A stretch of DNA of 64,000 nt from JAEUKQ01 sp964414755. Lineage in GTDB: Bacteria > Pseudomonadota > Alphaproteobacteria > JAEUKQ01. Positions 16,413 through 25,715 of this stretch are shown here, one piece after another; the first letter of the stretch is position 1; every line of letters starts with the position of its first letter. The DNA lies in assembly GCA_964414755.1 (NCBI GenBank), contig CAYPXH010000004.1, forward strand, positions 1 through 64,000. Direction: 5' to 3'. The notes beneath the pieces were generated by a model. The model saw only the letters and a list, made by a program, of their open reading frames with translations. It was not told the origin of the DNA and did no database searches. The position numbers were made by a program, and so were the translations under genes.

Positions 16413-18842
16413 CTAAACATCGAGGTTATGAACTTTTAAGGCGTTGTTTTGAATAAATTCACGTCGAGGTTCAACGATATCACCCATAAGGGTCGAGAAG
16501 ATTTTTTCTGTCTCGTCAATATGCTGGACTTTTACCTGTAATAACGAGCGAACTTTTGGGTCTAGTGTGGTAGCCCACAGCTGTTCTGGATTCATTTCAC
16601 CAAGACCTTTGTACCGTTGCACGGTAACGCCGCGACGACCCAAATCATCAAGATGACGAATAAGGGTTAATGGGCCGCGAACGATCAAATCTTGGTCCTT
16701 GCCGGTGATAAGCCATTCTTTTTCGACAAAAAGTGCTAGAATATCTTGAAACTGCCGAAGCTGTTGTGTATCAGCATGATCCCAAATCTGACCATTAATA
16801 CGGTATTGTTGTGATAATCCCTCCTGGTTATGGCTTAAGATTATTTCGGCATCGTCTGTTTTTATAATACTCCAGCGTGCTTTAGTGTGTTGATCAAGCA
16901 TATTTAACTTGTTAACCATGCCTTCAACAACTTTAGATAAGGGGGTTGAAATTTTACCAGGTGTAAGCATCCCGTAGATGGCAGCCTGTTCGGCAAGTTC
17001 GGCATGTCCAAGTGCTTTGCCAATCCGTTCGATTGTTTTTGCCAACGGTCGCATTTGCGCAAGATAAGCTGTTAAAGTATCGATCGATAGTGTTTTTTTA
17101 TCCAGGGTTATCTGTAGGTTGGACAAGCTTGTTTGTAACAAAAAAGTTTCTAGTTGTTCGTCGTTCTTTAAGTATTGTTCTTGGCTACCTTTTTTAACCC
17201 GATAAAGAGGGGGCTGGGCAATGTATAAATAGCCTTTTTCAATAATAGACGGCATTTGCCTATAAAAGAAAGTTAATAGCAGGGTACGGATATGTGATCC
17301 ATCAACGTCTGCGTCGGTCATCACAATAATTTTATGATAGCGCGTCTTATTAATATCAAATTCTTCACGCCCGATACCGGTACCTAACGCGGTAATCAGT
17401 GTACCGATTTCTTGGCTATTAAGCATTTTATCAAAACGTGCACGTTCCACGTTCAAAATTTTGCCGCGTAATGGCAAAATAGCCTGATGTTTGCGATCAC
17501 GCGCTTGTTTGGCAGACCCACCTGCCGAGTCGCCTTCAACAATAAACAACTCCGATAAAGCTGGATCACGTTCTTGGCAATCCGCCAATTTTCCTGGAAG
17601 AGAAGCAATATCCAAAGCACCTTTGCGACGGGTTAATTCTCGTGCTTTCCTGGCCGCTTCACGAGCAGTTGCCGCCTCAAATATCTTTTGTACAACCTTT
17701 TTGGCTTCTGCGGGATGTTCATCAAACCATTGGCCAAGTTTATCCTGCATAACAGCTTCAACAACAGGTCTAACTTCGGATGAAACAAGTTTTTCCTTGG
17801 TTTGTGATGAAAATTTTGGATCAGGAACTTTAACCGACAGAATACATGTTAACCCTTCACGAGCATCTTCACCCGTTACGGTAATTTTATCTTTCTTGGC
17901 CGGTTGATTTTGATCCACCAATTGATTAATAAGACGGGTTAAAGCAGCTCGAAAACCAGCCAGGTGTGTACCACCATCTTTTTGCGGTATATTGTTTGTA
18001 AAACATAACATTGTTTCATGGTAGCTATCAGTCCATTCCATGGCGATGGAAACGGTGATATTATCTTGTTGGTTGCTAAAGCTGATGATTGGTTGGTGCA
18101 GTGGGTTTTTCCCATGATCAAGGTATTGTACAAAAGCTTCTAGGCCACCTTCGTAAAATAAATCCGCGGTTTGTTCTGGCGTTTGACGTTTGTCAGTCAG
18201 ACGCAGCCGTACGCCCGAATTCAAGAATGCCAATTCGCGTAACCGATGTTCTAAGGTACGGTAATCAAAAACAACATTGCTGAACGTTTCGTGCGATGGC
18301 CAAAACCGCACCTCGGTTCCCCGCTGACTTGGTTCTGATGGTTTTACACGGGATAGCGGTGCTTCAGCATCACCATGTCGAAAGCGCATAAAATGTTCAT
18401 ATCCTTCGCGCCAAATACGCAGCTCTAATACCTTAGACAGCGCGTTAACAACTGAAACCCCAACACCGTGCAATCCACCAGAGACTTTGTAAACATTTTG
18501 ATCAAACTTACCGCCAGCGTGCAAACGCGTCATAATAACTTCCGCAGCCGAAACGCCTTCTTCCTTATGAATATCAACGGGAATTCCACGACCATTATCG
18601 CGTACACTTACAGAATTATCTTCATGAATAATTACGTCAATTGCAGTGCAAAATCCTGCTAGCGCCTCATCAATTGAATTATCGACAACCTCGTATACCA
18701 TATGATGTAAACCAGACCCGTCATCGGTATCACCAATATACATTCCAGGACGCTTCCTAACGGCATCCAAACCCCGTAAAACCTTAATCGAATCGGCACT
18801 ATATTTTTTTTCCGTTGCATCGGTTGCTGGAGAATTTGTCAT
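16413..18842 (-). CDS. gyrB: DNA gyrase subunit B
   Basis: GyrB is the ATPase subunit of gyrase, which introduces negative supercoils. The 809-aa protein has the GHKL ATPase motifs VYEVVDNSIDEALAG, DNGRGIPVDIH and GGLHGVGVSVVNALS. The TOPRIM domain follows with EGDSAGGSAKQARDR, PLRGKILNVE and MTDADVDGSHIRTLLLTFF, and the C-terminus includes QRYKGLGEMNPEQLW. The quinolone-determining segment looks wild type. It lies 37 nt downstream of recF at the end of the dnaN-recF-gyrB run and converges on htpX across 223 nt without a clear terminator. Confidence 0.98.
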   Translation of the reverse strand: MTNSPATDATEKKYSADSIKVLRGLDAVRKRPGMYIGDTDDGSGLHHMVYEVVDNSIDEALAGFCTAIDVIIHEDNSVSVRDNGRGIPVDIHKEEGVSAAEVIMTRLHAGGKFDQNVYKVSGGLHGVGVSVVNALSKVLELRIWREGYEHFMRFRHGDAEAPLSRVKPSEPSQRGTEVRFWPSHETFSNVVFDYRTLEHRLRELAFLNSGVRLRLTDKRQTPEQTADLFYEGGLEAFVQYLDHGKNPLHQPIISFSNQQDNITVSIAMEWTDSYHETMLCFTNNIPQKDGGTHLAGFRAALTRLINQLVDQNQPAKKDKITVTGEDAREGLTCILSVKVPDPKFSSQTKEKLVSSEVRPVVEAVMQDKLGQWFDEHPAEAKKVVQKIFEAATAREAARKARELTRRKGALDIASLPGKLADCQERDPALSELFIVEGDSAGGSAKQARDRKHQAILPLRGKILNVERARFDKMLNSQEIGTLITALGTGIGREEFDINKTRYHKIIVMTDADVDGSHIRTLLLTFFYRQMPSIIEKGYLYIAQPPLYRVKKGSQEQYLKNDEQLETFLLQTSLSNLQITLDKKTLSIDTLTAYLAQMRPLAKTIERIGKALGHAELAEQAAIYGMLTPGKISTPLSKVVEGMVNKLNMLDQHTKARWSIIKTDDAEIILSHNQEGLSQQYRINGQIWDHADTQQLRQFQDILALFVEKEWLITGKDQDLIVRGPLTLIRHLDDLGRRGVTVQRYKGLGEMNPEQLWATTLDPKVRSLLQVKVQHIDETEKIFSTLMGDIVEPRREFIQNNALKVHNLDV

Positions 18843-18879
18843 CTCAATACGCCTTTAAATAAAATAATACGTTAGAGTA

Positions 18880-20007
18880 TCATAGGTTGCTTGTTTTTAC
18901 CAAGCCCTTTTCAATTAAAAAAAACTGTGCCAGATCACGTAACCCATCAAAAGAATCGCTATCTGTACCGGTAAGCCAGAATTGGCTTTCTAGATTGATA
19001 AGATGATTAAAAAGACGATCCCGCCGTGCTGGGTCTAGATGTGCTGCAACTTCGTCCAATAATAATATGGGTGCACTTCCTTGATTATTTTTTTGCCAAT
19101 TAGCTTGTGCTATTAAAATAGATAACAGCAAAATTTTCTGTTCGCCTGTTGAACTTTGGATGGCGGTTAATCCACTGAGCTTATTATGAACAATAAAGTC
19201 ACTACGGTGTGGGCCTGTGTTGGTCATCCCGCTATAATAATCATGTTGACGCTGTTGCGCCCAGATGTTTTGTAAGCTTTCTTCAACTTTAAGCGCTGGC
19301 GCATCTTGTAGTGCGTGTTCTACATCGCCAATAATTTCAATATGTGCAATAGGGAAGAGGGGGTCATCAAGAAAAAAAGGGCTAAGCTCTTTTAAATGTT
19401 GCCGTCGTGCAGAAGCGATTGCAACGGCATGTTCGGCCATTTGCTGTTCCAGCCCGTTAAGCCATGGATGTTGATGACCATGATCTTGTAATACACGCAG
19501 TCGTTCGCGCATCAAATTTTGGTATTCGGTTAGATAATCGGCGTGTGATGGATAGTGGGCATACACAAGGCGGTCAAAAAAACGTCGTCTTTCACTGGAC
19601 GACTCAAGAAATAAACTATCCATATGCGGAGTAAGCCAGATCATAGAAAAAAGATCAAGGAGTGCCGAATGATCACGTTTTGTGTTTTCGTTAATTCTAA
19701 TAACGCGTCGCTGGCTTTTATCGGCTTCATAACTTGTTCCAACGGTGTTAAGACCACCATTATTTTCAACAGCGGCAGAAACAACCCAACCACGGGTTGG
19801 TTGAGATACACAACTTATTTCATTAAGTTTGGCCTGGCGCAATCCACGGCCGGGGGTAAGCAAGGACAAAGCTTCCAAGACATTGCTTTTACCAGCACCA
19901 TTATGCCCTGTGAGAACAACAGGGCGTGTCTGTAACTCGATGGCCAGGTGTTGATAATTGCGATAGCTTGTTAAGGTTAATTGCCGAATAGCCGGCAGAA
20001 AAGACAT
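18880..20007 (-). CDS. recF: DNA replication and repair protein RecF
   Basis: RecF is an SMC-like ATPase that, with RecO and RecR, loads RecA at gaps. Motifs in the 375-aa protein are Walker A GHNGAGKSNVLEALSLL, GPHRSDF, the signature STGEQK and Walker B APILLLDEVAAHLD. Length is normal. It starts 21 nt after dnaN and continues the dnaN-recF-gyrB order seen in many bacteria. recR is also in the window, at 50461-51069. Confidence 0.95.
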   Translation of the reverse strand: MSFLPAIRQLTLTSYRNYQHLAIELQTRPVVLTGHNGAGKSNVLEALSLLTPGRGLRQAKLNEISCVSQPTRGWVVSAAVENNGGLNTVGTSYEADKSQRRVIRINENTKRDHSALLDLFSMIWLTPHMDSLFLESSSERRRFFDRLVYAHYPSHADYLTEYQNLMRERLRVLQDHGHQHPWLNGLEQQMAEHAVAIASARRQHLKELSPFFLDDPLFPIAHIEIIGDVEHALQDAPALKVEESLQNIWAQQRQHDYYSGMTNTGPHRSDFIVHNKLSGLTAIQSSTGEQKILLLSILIAQANWQKNNQGSAPILLLDEVAAHLDPARRDRLFNHLINLESQFWLTGTDSDSFDGLRDLAQFFLIEKGLVKTSNL

Positions 20008-20028
20008 GATTAAATTTATGCTGACAGG

Positions 20029-21153
20029 CTAAATTCGCATAGGCATAAGTACATAAACGGCAGCCCCATCTTCTGGTGTGCTAATTAAAACAGGCGATGA
20101 CGCATCCGACAAAGCTATTTTTGCTTTTTTACCACCAAGTTGCTGCATAATATCGGCCAAATATTTTGCATTAAAACCAATATCAATTGGTGTGCCTTCA
20201 TAAGCTACTTCGATTTCTTCAACGGCACTGCCAAGCTCACTATTTGCTGCTGAAAATATCAAATTATTTTTTTGAATCTGTAACTTAATGCTTCTCAGTT
20301 TGTCGCTGCAAATGGTTGCAACACGATCAACGGCTGCTGTGAAAACAAGGCGATCAACCTCAAGAAAATTCCGGTTGTTGGTGGGTATAACACGCTCGTA
20401 ATCAGGAAAATTACCATCAATCAATTTGGATGATAAAGAAATTTCCTTAAAAGTCACAGTCATTCGTTGTGGGGAAAGACCGATTGTTACTACTCCATCT
20501 TCTTGTTCAAGCAATTTCATCAATTCTTGCACCGTTTTTTTTGGTACAACAACCGACGGCATCTTTTCGCTTTTGGCTGGCATGATCATCTCTGAGCGCG
20601 CCAGACGATGGCCATCTGTGGCCACGGCCTTTAATGATTTAGGGCTATATAGCTGGCTGTCGCCAATATGGAAGAAGATACCATTCAAATAATAACGGGT
20701 TTCTTCGTTTGACATAGCAAAACTTGTTTGCTGTAACAGCTTTTTAAACTGCCCTGCTGGCACCTGAAACACCGAAGGCATATCACCCGTTGCGGTAATC
20801 GGAAAATCTTCGCGCGGTAAAGTTGGCAGTGCAAACTTGGAACGTCCTGCTTGCAGGTGCAGGGTATTATTGCCGGCATTCCATTCTAGTTGCAGGGGTG
20901 TGTTGTCTGGAAGTTTCCGGACGATATCATGCAAAATATGGGCGGGTGTGGTTATGCTTCCCGGTGTTTTAACCGTGGCTTGAACATTTTCGCTAACCAT
21001 CAGATCCAGGTCGGTAGCAGTAAGCTGCAGCTGTTGATTTTTGGCTTCCAGCAAAATGTGCGATAAAATAGGAATAGTCGTACGCCGTTCAACAACGCTT
21101 TGAACGTGATTTAGAGCTTTCAGGAAGGTGTTTTTTTCAATCGATAATTTCAT
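20029..21153 (-). CDS. dnaN: DNA polymerase III beta subunit (sliding clamp)
   Basis: DnaN forms the ring that holds the replicase on DNA. The 374-aa protein starts MKLSIEKNTFLKALNHVQSV and contains the three-domain repeats, for example TIPILSHILLEA and RYYLNGIFFHI. The hydrophobic-pocket segment near ATDGHRLAR and the C-terminal VLMPMRI complete the family pattern. It is 164 nt downstream of dnaA. Confidence 0.97.
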   Translation of the reverse strand: MKLSIEKNTFLKALNHVQSVVERRTTIPILSHILLEAKNQQLQLTATDLDLMVSENVQATVKTPGSITTPAHILHDIVRKLPDNTPLQLEWNAGNNTLHLQAGRSKFALPTLPREDFPITATGDMPSVFQVPAGQFKKLLQQTSFAMSNEETRYYLNGIFFHIGDSQLYSPKSLKAVATDGHRLARSEMIMPAKSEKMPSVVVPKKTVQELMKLLEQEDGVVTIGLSPQRMTVTFKEISLSSKLIDGNFPDYERVIPTNNRNFLEVDRLVFTAAVDRVATICSDKLRSIKLQIQKNNLIFSAANSELGSAVEEIEVAYEGTPIDIGFNAKYLADIMQQLGGKKAKIALSDASSPVLISTPEDGAAVYVLMPMRI

Positions 21154-21317
21154 GATGATATCGTGTGTTCTGTCTAAAAGCGGGGTTAATCAATTATTGT
21201 TGTTAAATTAGTTGGTCTCTTAGAATAAAGCAAGACTTTGATGAAGAAAGTATTTAGGGGGATATATCAATGGAATAAGGCTTCCTAGATAACAAGAATT
21301 ATTAAATCTTTGTTGGC

Positions 21318-22754
21318 TTAAAGCGATCTTCTTAAAAACGCGATATCTTCCGCAAATTCACGGTCATGGGCGCATAATTCTTCAATTTTTTTTAACGCGT
21401 GTAGAACGGTTGTATGATCACGACCACCAAATTTCTTACCGATTTCAGGTAGCGAATGAACGGTAAGCTGCTTTGCCAAATACATTGCTACCTGCCTTGG
21501 GCGTGCAATATTGCGGGCACGCGATGGTGAGTGCATTTGTGTTAATTTTACCTGGTAATGTTCAGCAACTTTTTTTTGAATGTCTTCGATTGTAATGGGT
21601 TTTTCATATTGATGTAATAAATCACGCAGCAACTCTTGCGTGCTGCCAACGGTAATTGGTGTATGAAGAAGGGCTGCATGCGCTATTACCCGGTTCAAAG
21701 CACCTTCAAGTTCGCGAACATTGGATGTAATTTTCTGGGCTAAAAATTCCAAAACATCAAGTGGTACATTGGCTTTAAGTAATTCACTTTTAGCCTGAAC
21801 AATACTAAGGCGTAGCTCATAGGTGGTTGGATGAATATCAGCCACTAACCCCCAACCCAATCTAGAACGCATGCGTTCTTCCAGTCCTTCAAGGTTCGCC
21901 GGTGATTTATCGGCTGAAACGACCACTTGGTGGTTTTTATCAACCAATTCGTTGAAAGTATGAAAAAATTCTTCCTGGGTCGAGTCTTTACCACAAATAA
22001 ACTGAACATCATCAATCATCAATACGTCTACCGAACGAAATTCTTCTTTAAACGCAAAAGTATCCTTATGACGCAAAGCCCGAATAAATTGATACATAAA
22101 TTTTTCAGCAGACATATATAAAACACGGCGATTAGGAGAGCTTTTACGAATATGCCAGGCAATGGCATGCATTAAATGTGTTTTGCCAAGACCAACACCA
22201 CCATACAAAAAAAGTGGGTTATAGGAAACGCTAGCTGACTCGGCAACCCGCCTGGCTGCGCTATAGGCCAGTTCATTTGATTTGCCAACAATAAAATTTT
22301 CAAAAGTAAAACGCGGATCCAAGCGCACACCTAACTGATCGTAATTGGGGTGACTTGCGATAGGGATTGCTCGCTGAACTGTATCGTCATTGCCATTTAC
22401 AACCAAAGACTTTGGTTGTTCATTTCCTACCTGTTGATCGTCAACAGAGATTATGTTCAAGCGATGCGCTTGCTCAACCAGCAAAATTTCAATAGCCGTT
22501 ACAGCAGAATCTTCTAAAATCCAAAGTTGCCTTAGGCGTTCAAGGTAATGTGTATTAACCCAATCACGAATAAAACGACTGCCAACTGATAAACGTACAA
22601 TACCATGTTCGTTACTTAGGAGTGCCAAAGGTTTAAGCCAGCTGCGATATATAACGTCACCAAATTCTTTACGCATGCGGGTTTGAATTTTTTCCCACTG
22701 GCTGGCAATAGTGGTGATTTTAGGTTCAACTTTTATACTTAGGTTTTCGGCCAT
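21318..22754 (-). CDS. dnaA: chromosomal replication initiator DnaA
   Basis: DnaA binds DnaA boxes and opens the origin. The protein has an N-terminal domain I (WEKIQTRMRKEFGDVIYRSW), a variable linker, the AAA+ domain with Walker A GGVGLGKTHLMHA and Walker B VLMIDDVQF, and the C-terminal DNA-binding domain with the signature GGRDHTTVLHA. I choose the ATG at 22754 (MAENLSIKVEPK, 478 aa), which follows the rhodanese stop by 2 nt. In-frame ATGs at 22772 and 22793 would overlap the rhodanese gene. GGAG lies 12 nt upstream of the chosen start, which is longer than ideal, so the start is not certain. The tight junction suggests translation coupled to the upstream gene. Confidence 0.96.
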   Translation of the reverse strand: MAENLSIKVEPKITTIASQWEKIQTRMRKEFGDVIYRSWLKPLALLSNEHGIVRLSVGSRFIRDWVNTHYLERLRQLWILEDSAVTAIEILLVEQAHRLNIISVDDQQVGNEQPKSLVVNGNDDTVQRAIPIASHPNYDQLGVRLDPRFTFENFIVGKSNELAYSAARRVAESASVSYNPLFLYGGVGLGKTHLMHAIAWHIRKSSPNRRVLYMSAEKFMYQFIRALRHKDTFAFKEEFRSVDVLMIDDVQFICGKDSTQEEFFHTFNELVDKNHQVVVSADKSPANLEGLEERMRSRLGWGLVADIHPTTYELRLSIVQAKSELLKANVPLDVLEFLAQKITSNVRELEGALNRVIAHAALLHTPITVGSTQELLRDLLHQYEKPITIEDIQKKVAEHYQVKLTQMHSPSRARNIARPRQVAMYLAKQLTVHSLPEIGKKFGGRDHTTVLHALKKIEELCAHDREFAEDIAFLRRSL

Positions 22755-22756
22755 TG

Positions 22757-23164
22757 TTATTTTTTTCTCCATGGTAGGCCTAATTTTTTCCATCCTGGAA
22801 AATGATTACCTTCTGTGTTGGCCAAACCCAAAAAACCACCTTCTATATTATAAGCTTGTTGATAACCATGATGAGTAGCCAAGGTTGCAGCTGAACGCGA
22901 ACGACCACCACTGCGGCACAAAAACAGTACCAAACACGACTTATTCTGCGTTGCTTTTTCAACGTGGTTCATAAACGGGGAGGGTTGATTGAGTGCCGTG
23001 GCGTCCCACGTTATGAAAGACACATTGCGGGCGAGGGTTGATAAATCGGGAACACCATCTTGATGCCATTCAGTTTCGGTACGGACATCAATCAAAACAG
23101 CATCAGTGTGTGATTGCAAAAATTCCCACGCCTGCTTGGGAGAAATATCACCCGCATACAACAT
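22757..23164 (-). CDS. rhodanese-like sulfurtransferase domain protein
   Basis: Single-domain rhodaneses carry sulfur as a cysteine persulfide and pass it to acceptors. The 135-aa protein has the domain start VLIDVRTETEWHQDGVPD, the active-site loop FLCRSGGRS with the catalytic Cys in CRSGGRS, the NIEGGF strand and a C-terminal GWKKLGLPWRKK tail common to alphaproteobacterial members. AGGGA precedes the ATG at 23164. The gene ends 2 nt before dnaA and is probably co-transcribed with it. No signal peptide, so cytoplasmic. Its acceptor is unknown. Confidence 0.88.
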   Translation of the reverse strand: MLYAGDISPKQAWEFLQSHTDAVLIDVRTETEWHQDGVPDLSTLARNVSFITWDATALNQPSPFMNHVEKATQNKSCLVLFLCRSGGRSRSAATLATHHGYQQAYNIEGGFLGLANTEGNHFPGWKKLGLPWRKK

Positions 23165-23341
23165 AAAAATAAATCCCTGATAGGGGTAAAAACGAATTAT
23201 TGGCTGATTGCATCAAGAAAAGACAGTTTATTGTCTTAATGATTGCTAACTAATAAAGAGCTTCATAAGGTCAAGAGTCAAGGGGGGAGAAATTAAATTT
23301 TGAGCTTGACAAATTTTATTGGCCTAAACAGCGCCAACAGA

Positions 23342-23372
23342 AAAACCCAAAACACATAATGTCTTGGGTTTT
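23342..23372 (-). terminator. rho-independent terminator after rpsT
   Basis: AAAACCCAA (23342-23350) pairs with TTGGGTTTT (23364-23372), with an inner ACA/TGT pairing. On the minus strand it lies 20 nt after the rpsT stop and runs into a T tract. The symmetric T and A tracts could let it work in both directions. It separates rpsT from the rhodanese-dnaA pair. Confidence 0.8.
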
Positions 23373-23391
23373 TCAAAAAACATCTTACAAA

Positions 23392-23655
23392 CTAGGCGAG
23401 TGCTTTAATCCGTGCAGACAACCTAGAAAGCTTGCGGGCGGCTGTGTTCCGGTGTAAAATACCCTTGTTTACGGAACGGTGAATTTCCGGCTGAGCAGCT
23501 TGAAAAGCACTTTGCGCTTCTTCTTTATTGTTGTTTGCAATAGCAACTTCAACCTTTTTCACTGAAGTACGCATCCGGCTGGTATTGGCTTGGTTAACTT
23601 CGGCCTTTTTCAGGCTTTGGCGAATTCTTTTTTTGGCTGATAAACTATGCGCCAT
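23392..23655 (-). CDS. rpsT: 30S ribosomal protein S20
   Basis: S20 binds 16S rRNA early in small-subunit assembly. The 87-aa protein begins MAHSLSAKKRIRQSLKK and is lysine/arginine-rich and helical throughout, with VNKGILHRNTAARKLSRLS near the end, all typical. AGAGAG precedes the ATG. Proximity of rpsT to dnaA is common in alphaproteobacteria; here a rhodanese gene lies between them. Confidence 0.96.
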   Translation of the reverse strand: MAHSLSAKKRIRQSLKKAEVNQANTSRMRTSVKKVEVAIANNNKEEAQSAFQAAQPEIHRSVNKGILHRNTAARKLSRLSARIKALA

Positions 23656-23767
23656 TGGTTAATCTCTCTTTTTTAGTTAAACTGTAATAAGGGGGCTAAT
23701 CTAATCACTTGTCTATTTTCCGTCAAGTACCTATGCGTAAAATATCATGCTAATATGGGAAAGGCCA

Positions 23768-24277
23768 TTATTTTTGTTCAATCGTTTCATTGGTGTATAA
23801 TCCCCATACTTGAGCACGATTAACCCATCCTTGGTAATCTTTGATCCGTATGTAACACCAAGCTGGCTGACAGTAATCGACAAACAAAACTACGCCTGCA
23901 TCAAGGCGTACTATAGGTGCGCTGGTTTGTTGATTTTGACTTTGAAGAGTTGTTTTTGCTGTTGTTATGACGGTTCTATTAACACTTATTTGGTCTTGTC
24001 GTACCCAGCCTGTTATTTTGTCCATATCCTGAATTTGTAGCCAATCACGATACTTGTTGATAACCTCTACGGGCAACGATTTCCGTTGGTAAATCCATTC
24101 AACGACATATTGCATTCCCGGCCCACTACGCAGGTTAACACGATCATTACGCAAAGACGCAAAATAAGGTTGGAACTGTTCTGTGGTCTGGGCGCCTAAC
24201 ATCGACATATAAGCAAAGCTTGCCATGCTTAGTAGCATTATAAAACATCGAAACGAGCAGCTAAAAATCTTTTTCAT
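23768..24277 (-). CDS. exported SH3-like domain protein
   Basis: I recognise an SH3-like (bacterial SH3, DUF1058 type) protein of unknown specific role; such domains often bind peptidoglycan or mediate protein contacts in the periplasm. The ATG at 24277 gives 169 aa with a lysine start and hydrophobic core (MKKIFSCSFRCFIMLLSMAS...), a plausible signal peptide ending near GAQT. The first SH3 motif is DRVNLRSGPG with WLQIQ and GWVRQDQIS, and a second copy contains APIVRLDAGVVLFV, WCYIRI and GWVNRAQVWGLY. A TTG five codons upstream is a less likely start. Confidence 0.78.
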   Translation of the reverse strand: MKKIFSCSFRCFIMLLSMASFAYMSMLGAQTTEQFQPYFASLRNDRVNLRSGPGMQYVVEWIYQRKSLPVEVINKYRDWLQIQDMDKITGWVRQDQISVNRTVITTAKTTLQSQNQQTSAPIVRLDAGVVLFVDYCQPAWCYIRIKDYQGWVNRAQVWGLYTNETIEQK

Positions 24278-24349
24278 TAATTCAACATCCAAGATTTATG
24301 AGAAGTTACATTGAATATTACAAAATATATCCTTCAATCGTTAGTTGAT

Positions 24350-25174
24350 TCAACGAATTTGACAACTATCAATTACCTCATCATGCTGTACCAGGTCTGA
24401 GAGACTACGTGGCTTGCTACAAAATGGGCAATTCAATTGTTTTGTAATAGCTATACGGTTGAGCGTTTGATCAAGGGCATCATATAAAAGCATTTGACCC
24501 GATAACCCATGGCCTATGCCAAGAATTTCTTTAAGTGTTTCCGTCACTAAAAATGTTCCCATTGTTCCAGCAACAGATCCCAAAATACCGGCGGTTTGAC
24601 AACGTGGTACGCTTCCTGCTTGTGGAGGTTCTGGAAAAACGCAGCGGTAGCATGGATGTGGCGCGCCCAAATAACCTTTGAAAGTTGAAATTTGGCCCTC
24701 AAATCGTAATAACGCAGCCGACATTAACGGTTTTTTTAATAAAAAACAGCAATCATGGACTAAATATCGGGTTGGAAAATTATCACTGCCATCAATAATT
24801 AAATCGTAATCACTTAGAATGGATACAATGTTCTGCTTATCCAATCTTTGGGGGTATATCCGCAATAGATTTTCGGGATTTAACTGGTTTAGAGATTGGG
24901 CGGCACTATATGCTTTGTTTTGGCCAAGTCGGCTATGATGATGAATAATTTGGCGCTGTAGGTTGGAAACATCTACCGTGTCATCGTCAATAACCCCAAT
25001 GGTACCAATTCCGGCGGCGGCTAGATACATTAAAACCGGTGAGCCAAGACCACCCGCGCCAATAACCAGAATCTTAGAGTTCAACAGTTTTATTTGACCA
25101 TCTTCACCAACTTCGTCCAAAATAATTTGGCGTGAATAGCGCTCAAGCTGATGATCAGTTAAGTGGCTTATCAT
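24350..25174 (-). CDS. moeB: ThiF/MoeB-family adenylyltransferase
   Basis: The E1-like fold adenylates the C-terminal glycine of a sulfur-carrier protein (MoaD or ThiS). The 274-aa protein starting at the ATG at 25174 shows RYSRQIILDEVGEDGQ, the nucleotide-binding VIGAGGLGSP, DDDTVDVSNLQRQI with the adenylation residues, and zinc-binding pairs CYRC and CPFC. The open frame reaches further upstream into dut, but the start 8 nt after the dut stop fits the family. MoeB or ThiF cannot be separated by sequence alone, and no moaD or thiS is beside it. A rhodanese gene lies about 1.5 kb away but is single-domain and separate. Confidence 0.85.
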   Translation of the reverse strand: MISHLTDHQLERYSRQIILDEVGEDGQIKLLNSKILVIGAGGLGSPVLMYLAAAGIGTIGVIDDDTVDVSNLQRQIIHHHSRLGQNKAYSAAQSLNQLNPENLLRIYPQRLDKQNIVSILSDYDLIIDGSDNFPTRYLVHDCCFLLKKPLMSAALLRFEGQISTFKGYLGAPHPCYRCVFPEPPQAGSVPRCQTAGILGSVAGTMGTFLVTETLKEILGIGHGLSGQMLLYDALDQTLNRIAITKQLNCPFCSKPRSLSDLVQHDEVIDSCQIR

Positions 25175-25181
25175 GGATAAC

Positions 25182-25652
25182 CTATTTTTTAGGGTTGTTA
25201 ACACCGGTTGAACCAAAACCACCTGTGCCACGGTTGGTCGCTGGTAATTCTTCAACTTCCTGCCAAGAAGCACGTTTATAAGTCGCAATAACCATCTGAG
25301 CAATACGCTGGCCTGGTTCGACTATAAACGGATTTTCGCCATGATTAATTAAAATAATCCCGACTTCACCTCTGTAATCTGCGTCAATGGTGCCAGGGCT
25401 ATTAAGAATGGTAACCCCGTTTTTTAATGCTAGCCCTGAGCGCGGCCTGATTTGTGCTTCACAGTCTGGTGGTAGGGCAACAGCAATTCCCGTGCCAATC
25501 AGCGCCCATTTTCCAGGCATAATTGTTACAGGGTTTGGAATGGCGGCACATAAATCCATGCCGGCACTTTGTGCTGTTGCTGCCTGAGGAAGAGGTAGAT
25601 TCTTTGCGTGTGGCAAACGGTGAATGGTAATAGTAAGCGATTGAGGGCTCAT
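25182..25652 (-). CDS. dut: deoxyuridine 5'-triphosphate nucleotidohydrolase
   Basis: dUTPase hydrolyses dUTP to dUMP, which lowers uracil incorporation into DNA and feeds thymidylate synthase (ThyX here). All five trimeric dUTPase motifs are visible in the 156-aa protein: AGMDLCAA, RPRSGLALKNG, GTIDADYRGEV, RIAQMVI and the C-terminal GTGGFGSTG. It lies between coaBC and moeB on the minus strand. Confidence 0.96.
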   Translation of the reverse strand: MSPQSLTITIHRLPHAKNLPLPQAATAQSAGMDLCAAIPNPVTIMPGKWALIGTGIAVALPPDCEAQIRPRSGLALKNGVTILNSPGTIDADYRGEVGIILINHGENPFIVEPGQRIAQMVIATYKRASWQEVEELPATNRGTGGFGSTGVNNPKK

Positions 25653-25715
25653 AACGAAACTTTCTTATATGTATATTCGGATAGCTGAAATCTATATGTA
25701 TTAAGATTTTTAGCG

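Noticed and set aside
16413..18842. Possible quinolone or coumarin resistance changes in GyrB
   Set aside because: The TOPRIM and ATPase motifs look standard; no unusual substitution could be recognised by eye.
24350..25303. Longer moeB frame reaching back to 25303
   Set aside because: The extension overlaps dut and lacks family similarity; the ATG at 25174 fits MoeB/ThiF proteins.
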